From Duganella sp. 1411 (GTDB taxonomy: Bacteria > Pseudomonadota > Gammaproteobacteria > Burkholderiales > Burkholderiaceae_D), in the NCBI RefSeq assembly GCF_017833525.1, contig NZ_JAFICD010000010.1:124001-188000 (forward strand): 64,000 nucleotides of DNA, written 5' to 3'. Under the pieces are notes generated by a model. It was not told where the DNA came from. It made no database searches and saw only the letters and a program-made list of their open reading frames with translations. A program made the translations under genes and the position numbers. Below, piece by piece: positions 8,538 through 16,050 of the stretch (positions within the stretch are counted from its first letter, which is position 1; each line of letters starts with the position of its first letter).

Positions 8538-9764
8538 ATGATGGAACTGACTGGTAAAAAAATCGTCCTCGGCTTGTCCGGCGGCGTGGCCTGCTACAAG
8601 GCGGCGGAGCTGTGCCGCGCGCTGACCAAGGCCGGCGCCTCGGTGCAGGTGGTGATGACCGACGCCGCGACCCACTTCATCACCGCCGTCACCATGCAGG
8701 CCCTGTCGGGCAACAAGGTGTTCAGCAGCCAGTGGGACCCGCGCGTGGACAACAACATGGCCCACATCGACGTCACCCGCGACGCCGACGCCATCCTGAT
8801 CGCGCCCTGCTCGGCCGATTTCATGGTCAAGCTGGCGCACGGCGTCTGCGACGACCTGCTGTCGACCATGTGCCTGGCGCGTCCGCGCCGCGTGCCGCTG
8901 CTGGTGGCGCCGGCCATGAACGTCGAAATGTGGCAGAACCCCGCCACCCAGCGCAACGCCCGCCAACTGGAGGAAGACGGCATCGTCATCTTCGGCCCGG
9001 CCGCCGGCGACCAGGCCTGCGGCGAAGTGGGCATGGGCCGCATGCTGGAACCGGCGCAGCTGCTGGAGGAACTGATCGCGTCGTTCCAGCCGAAGGTGCT
9101 GGCCGGCAAACGCATCCTGATCACCGCCGGCCCGACGTTCGAGCCGATCGACCCGGTGCGCGGCATCACCAATCTGTCGTCCGGCAAGATGGGTTACGCG
9201 GTGGCGCGCGCGGCGCGCGAAGCCGGCGCCGAGGTGGTGCTGGTGTCCGGCCCGACCGCGCTGCCGGCGCCGTTCGGCGTCCAGCGCATCAACGTCCAAA
9301 GCGCGCTGCAGATGCACGACGCGGTGATGGCCAACGTCGACCACCAGCACATCTTCATCGCCGTGGCGGCCGTCGCCGACTGGCGCGTGTCCAACGCCAG
9401 CGTGCAAAAACTGAAGAAGAATCCGGACGGCTCCGTGCCCGACCTGAAGTTCGAACAAAACCCGGACATCCTGGCCACCGTTGCCGCGCGCACGTCGCTG
9501 GCGGGCCATCCGTACTGCGTCGGCTTCGCCGCCGAATCGGAAAACCTGATCCAGTTCGGCGCCGACAAGCGCGAGAAAAAAGGCATCCCGCTGCTGGTCG
9601 GGAACATCGGCCACCACACCTTCGGCCAGGACGACAACACCATCGTCCTGTTCGACGAAAACGGCCACACGATCCTGCCGCGCGCCGACAAACTGACCCT
9701 GGCGCGCCAGCTCATTTCCGAAATCTCCAAACGCATCTCGCAGCACTCGCTGTTCGCGAAATAA
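8538..9764 (+). CDS. coaBC: Phosphopantothenoylcysteine decarboxylase / phosphopantothenate-cysteine ligase
   Basis: Bifunctional coenzyme A biosynthesis enzyme (Dfp), about 408 residues. The N-terminal flavoprotein domain shows LGLSGGVACYKAAEL and the later APAMNVEMW; the C-terminal ligase domain begins at about residue 190 with RILITAGPTFEPIDPVRGI and contains SSGKMGYA. Two adjacent ATG codons at 8538 and 8541 are both possible starts; GGGAGAG lies a few bases upstream. The gap to lspA is only 13 bases, and dut follows after 13 bases, so lspA-coaBC-dut are probably co-transcribed. Confidence 0.97.
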   Translation: MMELTGKKIVLGLSGGVACYKAAELCRALTKAGASVQVVMTDAATHFITAVTMQALSGNKVFSSQWDPRVDNNMAHIDVTRDADAILIAPCSADFMVKLAHGVCDDLLSTMCLARPRRVPLLVAPAMNVEMWQNPATQRNARQLEEDGIVIFGPAAGDQACGEVGMGRMLEPAQLLEELIASFQPKVLAGKRILITAGPTFEPIDPVRGITNLSSGKMGYAVARAAREAGAEVVLVSGPTALPAPFGVQRINVQSALQMHDAVMANVDHQHIFIAVAAVADWRVSNASVQKLKKNPDGSVPDLKFEQNPDILATVAARTSLAGHPYCVGFAAESENLIQFGADKREKKGIPLLVGNIGHHTFGQDDNTIVLFDENGHTILPRADKLTLARQLISEISKRISQHSLFAK

Positions 9765-9777
9765 TACAAGTACACGC

Positions 9778-10227
9778 ATGAAAAACATCGACGTCAAAAT
9801 CCTCGACCCGCGCATGAAGGACCAGCTGCCGGCCTACGCCACCCCGGGCTCCGCCGGTCTCGACCTGCGCGCCTGCATCGACGCGCCGCTCACCATCGAA
9901 GCCGGCCAGACGGTGCTGATCCCGACCGGCCTCGCGATCCACGTCGCCGATCCGGGCTACGCGGCCATGATCCTGCCGCGCAGCGGCATGGGCCACAAGA
10001 ACGGCATCGTCCTGGGGAATCTGGTAGGCTTGATCGACTCCGATTATCAGGGTCAGTTGATGATCTCGACTTGGAACCGTGGCAACAGCGCCTTCACCCT
10101 GAACCCGATGGAGCGCCTGGCGCAGCTGATCATTGTTCCGGTCGTGCAAGTCGGTTTCAACGTCGTCGAAGAATTCGACACCAGCGAACGCGGTGCCGGC
10201 GGATTTGGAAGCACCGGAAAACACTAA
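9778..10227 (+). CDS. dut: dUTP diphosphatase
   Basis: Hydrolyses dUTP to dUMP, keeping uracil out of DNA and feeding dTMP synthesis. 149 residues, typical of the trimeric family. All motifs are visible: PGSAGLDLRA (motif 1), PRSGMGHKNGI (motif 2), GLIDSDYQG (motif 3), RLAQLI (motif 4) and the glycine-rich C-terminal RGAGGFGSTGKH (motif 5). The coaBC-dut pairing is conserved across proteobacteria. Confidence 0.98.
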   Translation: MKNIDVKILDPRMKDQLPAYATPGSAGLDLRACIDAPLTIEAGQTVLIPTGLAIHVADPGYAAMILPRSGMGHKNGIVLGNLVGLIDSDYQGQLMISTWNRGNSAFTLNPMERLAQLIIVPVVQVGFNVVEEFDTSERGAGGFGSTGKH

Positions 10228-10246
10228 AAAAATACGGAGACTAGGG

Positions 10247-11350
10247 ATGGTCCTGCAAAACAATTCGAAGAAATTCGCCACTATATCCCTGCCAGCCATC
10301 GCAGCGGCGCTGTCGCTGTCGGCCTGTTCGACCTTTTCATCAAAGCCGGCCGCACCCGAACAGGGTCCGGTCGTCGCGCGCACCATCGAGGAAGGCGCGC
10401 CGGTGGTCACCGCCAAGATGGCCGCCGCGCGCCAGGCGCTGGGCCAGATGGTGGCGCTGCAGGACCGCCTGTACCGCATCGCCGGTCCGCTGTTGATCAA
10501 CAACGCGGACCTGTGCCGCACCCAGGCCCGCAACCTGCTCGGCTTCACCGCCAAAAACAAATACTCGTACACGGGCGAATTCGTCGACGCCGCCCAGGCC
10601 GTGCTCAATTATGGCGACCGGCTGGAGGTGGCCAGCGTGCTGCCGGGCAGCGGCGCCGCGCGCGTCGGCCTGCGCAAGGGCGACGTGCTGCTGGCGGCCG
10701 AGGGCAAGAGCCTGCCGACCGGCCAGCACGCCGAGACCGAAGCCGCCGGGGTTCTGGGGCCGCTGGTGGCCAACAACCAGGCGCTCAACCTGATCGTCGA
10801 ACGCAACGGCAGCAACCAGGCGCTCAAGGTGCCGGTCACGCGCGCGTGCGCCTTCAAGATCGACATCGGCAATTCGGACAACATCAACGCCTATTCGGAC
10901 GGCCAGCGCGTGATGATCACGCGCGGCATGGTCAACTTCGCGCAGACCGACGAAGCGATCGCCTACGTGCTGGCCAAGGACATCGCCCACAATGTGCTGG
11001 GCCACGCCGCCAAAACCCGCTCGGCCTACACGGTCGGCAGCATCATCGACAACCTGGTCGCGGTGCGCCCGGATGTGTCGATGCTGATCGGGACCGCCGG
11101 CATCAAGCCGATGCCGCAGGAGCTCGACGCGGCCGCCGATTCGCTGTCGCTGTACATGGTCGCGCGCGCCGGCTACAGCACCGCGCAGGCGCGCGCCTTC
11201 TGGCAGCGGCTGGCCAACCAGTATCCGGCCTCGGTGCTGAACGGCTACACCGCCAACCACCCGGCCGTGAACTACCGCTTGGCCGTGATCGACAAGACCG
11301 TCGCCGAAATCAAGGGCAAGCAGGCGGCCAAGAAGCCGCTGGTGCCGTGA
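10247..11350 (+). CDS. PDZ-containing lipoprotein with decayed M48 metallopeptidase domain
   Basis: 367-residue predicted lipoprotein. A signal peptide ends in a lipobox-like LSACS (Cys about 27). A PDZ-like segment spans about 125-200 (VLPGSGAARVGLRKGDVLL). The C-terminal half resembles M48 family peptidases, but the zinc-binding HExxH is read as KDIAH (Lys244, Asp245, His248), followed by NVLGH, so the first His and the catalytic Glu are missing. A later DAAADSLSLYMVARAGY matches the ExxxD helix, although its zinc-binding Glu is also replaced. The chosen start at 10247 gives an intact signal peptide; a longer frame overlaps dut. Likely inactive or repurposed. Confidence 0.75.
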   Translation: MVLQNNSKKFATISLPAIAAALSLSACSTFSSKPAAPEQGPVVARTIEEGAPVVTAKMAAARQALGQMVALQDRLYRIAGPLLINNADLCRTQARNLLGFTAKNKYSYTGEFVDAAQAVLNYGDRLEVASVLPGSGAARVGLRKGDVLLAAEGKSLPTGQHAETEAAGVLGPLVANNQALNLIVERNGSNQALKVPVTRACAFKIDIGNSDNINAYSDGQRVMITRGMVNFAQTDEAIAYVLAKDIAHNVLGHAAKTRSAYTVGSIIDNLVAVRPDVSMLIGTAGIKPMPQELDAAADSLSLYMVARAGYSTAQARAFWQRLANQYPASVLNGYTANHPAVNYRLAVIDKTVAEIKGKQAAKKPLVP

Positions 11351-11354
11351 CGCC

Positions 11355-11756
11355 ATGAACAAACCGGCATTGATCGCGCTTCTGCTGATGTCGGCGGTGG
11401 CGCCGGGCTGGGTCCAGGCGGCGCAATGGACCAAGGTGGGCGGCGCCAGGGGCGAGGCCTTCTACATCGACAAAAGTCACGTCATCAAGAAGGACAAGAC
11501 GCGCAAGGTGTGGTCGATGCACTCGTACGCCAAGGCGCAAACGACGCCCGAGGGCAAGCCTTACCGCTCGGTCAAGGCACAGCACCTGTATTCCTGCGAC
11601 GAGCGCACCACGGTGATGCTGTCGCAGGTGTTCTATCCCGAAGCGATGGGCAAGGGCGAACCGGTGGAAAACTACATCTACGAAAAATTCAGCCCAGAGG
11701 AAGTGGCCGCCGACAGCCCGTTCGCCAAGGCGCTGTCGAAGGTGTGCAAGCGCTAG
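11355..11756 (+). CDS. Secreted Adhesin_E-like (surface-adhesin protein E domain) protein
   Basis: 133 residues with a signal peptide (1-22, cleavage after VQA). The mature part follows the short Adhesin_E pattern: a WTKVGG start, FYIDKSHV, then KVWSMHSYA and a single central Cys in LYSCDERT with a partner Cys near the C-terminus (SKVCKR). Proteins of this type are widespread in betaproteobacteria and mostly uncharacterised. It starts 4 bases after the preceding lipoprotein gene, so the two are probably co-expressed envelope proteins. Assignment rests on overall pattern only. Confidence 0.65.
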   Translation: MNKPALIALLLMSAVAPGWVQAAQWTKVGGARGEAFYIDKSHVIKKDKTRKVWSMHSYAKAQTTPEGKPYRSVKAQHLYSCDERTTVMLSQVFYPEAMGKGEPVENYIYEKFSPEEVAADSPFAKALSKVCKR

Positions 11757-11772
11757 CTCCGGAGCGGGTCCC

Positions 11773-11813
11773 CGTAGGGCGGATTAGCGCAGCGTAATTC
11801 GCCATGCGCCGCC
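11773..11813. repeat. REP-like element, single copy (GTAGGGCGGATTAG family)
   Basis: CGTAGGGCGGATTAGCGCAG followed by CGTAATTCGCC and GCGCCGCC. The two halves form an imperfect hairpin (GGCGGATTA against TAATTCGCC). The same sequence occurs as inverted pairs at 15952-16047 and 55684-55778 and as a variant at 23740. Confidence 0.75.
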
Positions 11814-11833
11814 AGCGGCTAAAAATCCTGCCC

Positions 11834-11971
11834 CTAGCGGAAATCAGGAAAATTCGGAAAAACGGTGCCCATCAGCCAAGTCAGCAAACCGCAAAACACC
11901 ACGGCGAGTACCAGCACGATCAGCAGCCGGCCGAATTTGGGCGAGCCGTCGTCTTCCTTGTGGTCGGTCAT
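11834..11971 (-). CDS. Small single-pass membrane protein (45 residues)
   Basis: A short frame on the minus strand encodes 45 residues: a charged N-terminus (MTDHKEDDGSPKFGR), one hydrophobic helix (LLIVLVLAVVFCGLLTWL, about 16-33) and a short aromatic tail ending NFPDFR. An AGGA ribosome site is 7-10 bases upstream of the ATG. It lies divergent to the xdhC-family gene and convergent with the Adhesin_E-like gene. I do not recognise the family; the topology and ribosome site make it a plausible real gene. Confidence 0.5.
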   Translation of the reverse strand: MTDHKEDDGSPKFGRLLIVLVLAVVFCGLLTWLMGTVFPNFPDFR

Positions 11972-12014
11972 AGCGATTCCTGCAAGCTTTGAATAGCCGT
12001 AGTATATTCCATCC

Positions 12015-13037
12015 ATGGACAGCATCGATCTCGAAGTACTCAAGACCAGCGCCGCGTGGATCGCCTCCGGGCGCCGCTGCGAACTTATCACCGTTATCAA
12101 GACCTGGGGCTCGAGCCCCCGTCCGGTCGGCGCCACGCTGGCCATCTGCGAAGACGGCACGGTGATCGGCTCCGTCTCCGGCGGCTGCATCGAGGACGAC
12201 CTGATCGCGCGCGTGCGCGACGAAGGCATCAGCCGCACCTTGCCCGAAATCGTCAGCTACGGCATCACCGCCGACGAGGCGCACCGTTTCGGCCTGCCCT
12301 GCGGCGGCACCATCGAACTGTCGATCGAACCGCTGTCGGAGCGCAGCCGCGTCGCCGAACTGCTGGAACGCCTGGAGCGGCACGAACTGGTGCAGCGGCG
12401 GCTAGATCTGCACACGGGCGATGTCGAACTGTCGCAGGCGGCGCCGGGCGCGCAGATGCAAGTGAGCGAACGCGCGATGGTCACGCTGCACGGACCGCGC
12501 TGGCGGCTGCTGATCATCGGCGCCGGCCAGTTGTCGCGCTTCCTGGCGCAAATCGCCACCGCGATGGACTACCACGTCATCGTCTGCGACCCGCGCGAGG
12601 AATACCGCGCCGGCTGGCAGGTCGACGGCGTGCAGCTGGTGCACGACATGCCCGACGATATCGTGTTGTCGATGAAGCTGGACCACCGCAGCGCCGTGGT
12701 GGCGCTGACGCACGACCCCAAGCTGGACGATCTCGCGCTGATGGAAGCGTTGAAGTCGGACGCGTTTTACGTCGGCGCGATCGGCTCGCGCCTGAACAAC
12801 AGCAAGCGCCGCGAGCGGCTGTTGGAATTCGACCTGACGCCGGAGCAGCTGGCGCGCCTGCACGGACCGATAGGGCTGTACATCGGCAGCAAAACCCCGT
12901 CGGAGATCGCGATATCGATTCTGGCCGAACTGACGGCGATCAAAAACGGCGTACCGACGACGATGCTGATACCGCACGCCGCCTCGCCGGTGGCGCCTGG
13001 CGACACCGTGTGCGCGATCGACAGCGGCGCGGTTTAA
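12015..13037 (+). CDS. XdhC/CoxI-family protein
   Basis: 340 residues, two domains. The N-terminal XdhC_CoxI domain (about 10-100) has GSSPRPVGA and SVSGGCIE with its conserved Cys59; the C-terminal domain (about 160-300) starts with a Rossmann-like LLIIGAGQLSRF and has VGAIGSR. XdhC proteins bind molybdenum cofactor and help mature xanthine dehydrogenase-type enzymes. No xdhA/xdhB or other molybdoenzyme subunit is visible nearby, so its client must be elsewhere or it has another role. Function is family-based inference. Confidence 0.85.
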   Translation: MDSIDLEVLKTSAAWIASGRRCELITVIKTWGSSPRPVGATLAICEDGTVIGSVSGGCIEDDLIARVRDEGISRTLPEIVSYGITADEAHRFGLPCGGTIELSIEPLSERSRVAELLERLERHELVQRRLDLHTGDVELSQAAPGAQMQVSERAMVTLHGPRWRLLIIGAGQLSRFLAQIATAMDYHVIVCDPREEYRAGWQVDGVQLVHDMPDDIVLSMKLDHRSAVVALTHDPKLDDLALMEALKSDAFYVGAIGSRLNNSKRRERLLEFDLTPEQLARLHGPIGLYIGSKTPSEIAISILAELTAIKNGVPTTMLIPHAASPVAPGDTVCAIDSGAV

Positions 13038-13051
13038 CCCACAGACCGAAA

Positions 13052-13079
13052 GGGGTCGTACCCCACGGGGTACGACCCC
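13052..13079. repeat. Palindromic intergenic repeat (GGGGTCGTACCCC family)
   Basis: GGGGTCGTACCCC, AC, GGGGTACGACCCC: a perfect 13-bp inverted repeat with a two-base centre. The flank GGGGCCACGCGGAGTGCGGGGT on the right matches the flank of copies at 32804 and 39901. It sits between xdhC and an EamA gene. Confidence 0.85.
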
Positions 13080-13203
13080 GGGGCCACGCGGAGTGCGGGG
13101 TAAACGCGAAAACAAAACAAAAGCAAGAATCGGCTGGCGCGCCCGAACCCCGACACGTAACAATGCCGCAATCACGTCATTACAAACCGCAACCGGAACC
13201 CCC

Positions 13204-14094
13204 ATGAGCACCGCCAACCTCCTCCGCCTGATCTTCCTGGCCGCCATCTGGGGCGGGTCCTTCCTGTTCATGCGGATCGCCGCGCCGGTGCTGGGCGCCG
13301 CCGTGCTGATCGAATACCGCGTGCTGTTCGCCTCCCTGTTCCTGGCGGTGATCGCCGTCGTGCTGAAAAAGCCGCTCAACCTGCGCAAACACTGGAAGCA
13401 CTACCTCATCCTCGGCCTGTTCAACTCCGCGCTGCCGTTCCTGATGTTCGCCTTCGCCGCGCGCACGCTGTCGGCCTCCCTGCTGGCCGTGCTGAACGCC
13501 ACCACGCCGCTGTGGGGCACCCTGATCGCCGCCGTCCTGACGCGCCGGATGGTCAGCGCCAAAGTCATGCTCGGCCTATTACTAGGCGCATGCGGCGTCG
13601 CGCTGCTGGTCGGCTTCGACCACGCCAGCGCCAAACCCGGCGCCGCGCTCGCGATCGCCGCCGTGCTGTTCGCCTCCTTCAACTACGGCATCGCCAGCAA
13701 TTACGCCAAATCGGTCAAGGACGTCGAACCGCTGTCCAACGCGCACGGCTCGATGTGGGCCTCGGCGCTGCTGGTGCTGCCGGTGGTGCCGTTCTTCCCG
13801 GCGCCGGGCGAACCTACCGTCGGCATCATGGGCGCGGTGATCGCGCTCGGTGTGCTGTGCAGCGGTATCGCCTATTTGATCTACTTCCGCCTGATCCAGG
13901 ATGTCGGCCCATCGTCGGCGCTGACGGTGACCTTCCTCAGCCCCTTGTTCGGCATCCTGTGGGGCACGCTGTTCCTGGGCGAGACGGTCGGCTGGTACAC
14001 GCTCGTCGGCGCCGCCATCGTCCTTGTCGGCACGGCGCTGGTCACCGGCTTCCGCCCCAACTTCGGCACGCTGCGCAAAACCAAACCCGTATGA
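13204..14094 (+). CDS. EamA-family (DMT superfamily) transporter
   Basis: 296-residue inner-membrane protein with about ten hydrophobic helices in two EamA repeats (about 8-135 and 148-285). The first opens with LIFLAAIWGGSFLFMRIA, typical of the RhaT/EamA group. The start at 13204 removes a non-conserved 37-residue N-terminal extension. Its TGA stop overlaps the ATG of alkA (ATGA), pointing to translational coupling. The substrate cannot be told from sequence; EamA members export amino acids or other metabolites. Confidence 0.9.
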   Translation: MSTANLLRLIFLAAIWGGSFLFMRIAAPVLGAAVLIEYRVLFASLFLAVIAVVLKKPLNLRKHWKHYLILGLFNSALPFLMFAFAARTLSASLLAVLNATTPLWGTLIAAVLTRRMVSAKVMLGLLLGACGVALLVGFDHASAKPGAALAIAAVLFASFNYGIASNYAKSVKDVEPLSNAHGSMWASALLVLPVVPFFPAPGEPTVGIMGAVIALGVLCSGIAYLIYFRLIQDVGPSSALTVTFLSPLFGILWGTLFLGETVGWYTLVGAAIVLVGTALVTGFRPNFGTLRKTKPV

Positions 14095-15002
14095 AAACCT
14101 TCGCACTCGAGCTGCCGGCCAACTACCGCCTGCACGACGTGCTGGCCTTCCACAGCCGCGACACCGAAAGCGTGGCCGAGGAAGTCAGCGCCACGCGCCT
14201 GCGCAAAGGGATGCTGATCAACGGCGTGCCGGTGGTGCTCGACATTGCGCTGGCGCCCACCAGCGCCAGCTGCAAGGTGGACGCCGACGGCAAGCTCTCC
14301 AAGTCCGCGCAGCAGCGCGTGCGCGAAGCGGCGCTCAGCATCCTCGGGCTGCGCATCGATCCCGAACCGTTTTGCGCCTTCGCCGCCAAGGACGACATGT
14401 TCGGTCCCCTGACCCTGGCGCAACCGGGACTGCGCATCGTGCAATCGGCCACGGTGTTCGAAGCGCTGACCTGGGCCATCATCGGCCAGCAAATCAACCT
14501 GTCGTTCGCCATCTCGCTGCGCCGCACGTTCATCCTGCAGGCGGGCCGCCAGCACAGCAGCGGCTTGTGGTGCTACCCGGAGGCGGCCGACGCGGTGAAA
14601 CTCAGCATCGACGACCTGACCAGCCGCAAATTCTCGCGCGCCAAGGCGGAGACCTTGCTACGGCTGGCGAATTTGGTCGCCAGCGGCGACCTGCGACTGG
14701 ACGTTTCGCCCACCAACAGCATCGAACAAATCTCGGCGGCGCTGCTGGCGGTCAAAGGCATCGGCCCGTGGACGGTCAACTACGGCCTGCTGCGCGGCTA
14801 CGGCTACGCCGACTGCTCGCTGCACGGGGATGTCGCCATCCGCGCCGCGCTGCAGCAGCTGCTGGGAGAAGACGTCAAGCCCGACATGCCGCGCACCGAA
14901 CAAATCCTGGCCCGCTACGCCCCACACCGCACGATGGCCGCCGCCCACCTGTGGGCCAGCCTGCATCCGCCCGGCGACCAGCAGGACGAAGATTCCCCTT
15001 GA
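14091..15002 (+). CDS. alkA: DNA-3-methyladenine glycosylase II (AlkA-type)
   Basis: Base-excision repair enzyme removing alkylated purines. 303 residues. The HhH-GPD core is in LLAVKGIGPWTVNYGLLRGY, followed by the catalytic aspartate in SLHGDVAIR, which aligns with Asp238 of E. coli AlkA. An N-terminal AlkA_N-like region covers the first 110 residues. It has no Ada regulatory fusion. The start ATG lies inside the stop of the EamA gene. Confidence 0.92.
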   Translation: MKTFALELPANYRLHDVLAFHSRDTESVAEEVSATRLRKGMLINGVPVVLDIALAPTSASCKVDADGKLSKSAQQRVREAALSILGLRIDPEPFCAFAAKDDMFGPLTLAQPGLRIVQSATVFEALTWAIIGQQINLSFAISLRRTFILQAGRQHSSGLWCYPEAADAVKLSIDDLTSRKFSRAKAETLLRLANLVASGDLRLDVSPTNSIEQISAALLAVKGIGPWTVNYGLLRGYGYADCSLHGDVAIRAALQQLLGEDVKPDMPRTEQILARYAPHRTMAAAHLWASLHPPGDQQDEDSP

Positions 15003-15063
15003 TCCTGACGTAACGTCAGGCTTTACGATTCCGGCATCCCTCCGACCACTACCAAGGATGCCC

Positions 15064-15966
15064 ATGAGCTGGATCGAAAAACTCCTGCCGCCCCGTATCA
15101 ACCGCAGCGGTGCCGAAGCGCGCCAGTCGATACCGGCCGGCCTGTGGATCAAGTGCCCCGCGTGCGAGGCGGTGCTATACCGCGCCGACCTCGAAGCCAA
15201 TTTGCACGTCTGTCCCAAATGCACGCACCATCTGCGCATCCGCGCGCGCGCCCGCCTCGACGCGCTGCTCGACACCGGCGGCCGGCACGAGATCGGCCAG
15301 GAAGTCCTGCCGGTCGACACGCTCAAGTTCAAGGGCAGCAAAAGCTATCCGGCGCGCCTGCAAGCGGCCATGGAGGCCACCGGCGAAACCGACGCCATGA
15401 TCGTGATCTCCGGCGCCATCCTGTCGGTGCCGGTGGTGGTGGCCTGCTTCGAATTCGACTTCATGGGAGGCTCGATGGGATCGGTGGTCGGCGAGCGCTT
15501 TGTGCGCGGTGCGCGGGCCGCGATCGACCAGCATGTGCCGTTCATCTGCATCACCGCCAGCGGCGGCGCGCGCATGCAGGAGGGGCTGATGTCGCTGATG
15601 CAGATGGCGAAAACCACCGCGATGCTGGCCAGGCTGGCGGAAAAAAAACTGCCCTTCGTCTCGGTGCTGACCGATCCCACCTCGGGCGGGATATCGGCCT
15701 CGTTCTGCTTCCTGGGCGATATCGTGATCGCCGAACCGAAGGCGCTGATCGCCTTCACCGGCGCGCGCGTCATCAAAAGCACGTTGGGCGTGACGCTGCC
15801 GGAGGGTTACCAGCGTCCGGAATTCCTGCTCGAACGCGGCGCCATCGACATGATCGTCGACCGCCGCGACATGCGCGCCGAACTGGCGTCATTACTGGCC
15901 ATATTGCTCAAGCTACCGACGGACGCCATCGCCAAAAACAAAGCGGAATCACGTAGGGCGGATTAG
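15064..15966 (+). CDS. accD: Acetyl-CoA carboxylase carboxyltransferase beta subunit, stand-alone copy
   Basis: 300 residues. N-terminal zinc ribbon with Cys31, Cys34, Cys50 and Cys53 (CPAC, CPKC), then a crotonase-like carboxyltransferase core with FMGGSMGSVVGERFVRG and ASGGARMQEG. With AccA it transfers the carboxyl group to acetyl-CoA. Betaproteobacterial accD is normally in trpBA-accD-folC; this one is alone and diverges from the usual sequence (GARVIKSTLGVTLPEGYQRP where most have GPRVIENTVRETLPEGFQRS), so it may be a second copy. The last four codons (Arg-Arg-Ala-Asp) and stop are supplied by the adjoining REP-like repeat. Confidence 0.9.
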   Translation: MSWIEKLLPPRINRSGAEARQSIPAGLWIKCPACEAVLYRADLEANLHVCPKCTHHLRIRARARLDALLDTGGRHEIGQEVLPVDTLKFKGSKSYPARLQAAMEATGETDAMIVISGAILSVPVVVACFEFDFMGGSMGSVVGERFVRGARAAIDQHVPFICITASGGARMQEGLMSLMQMAKTTAMLARLAEKKLPFVSVLTDPTSGGISASFCFLGDIVIAEPKALIAFTGARVIKSTLGVTLPEGYQRPEFLLERGAIDMIVDRRDMRAELASLLAILLKLPTDAIAKNKAESRRAD

Positions 15967-16047
15967 CGCAGCGTAATCGGCCATTGCAAGCGCCGGCGAC
16001 GACTCATACAATGGCCGATTACGGCGTTCCGCCTAATCCGCCCTACG
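15952..16047. repeat. REP-like inverted pair spanning accD stop to the MerR gene
   Basis: Left arm CGTAGGGCGGATTAGCGCAG at 15952-15971, followed by CGTAATCGGCCATTG; the right arm CAATGGCCGATTACGG then GCCTAATCCGCCCTACG ends at 16047. The arms are inverted around a short centre, as in a BIME-type pair. The element fills the whole space between accD and the MerR gene and contributes coding sequence to accD. Confidence 0.85.
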
Positions 16048-16050
16048 CGC

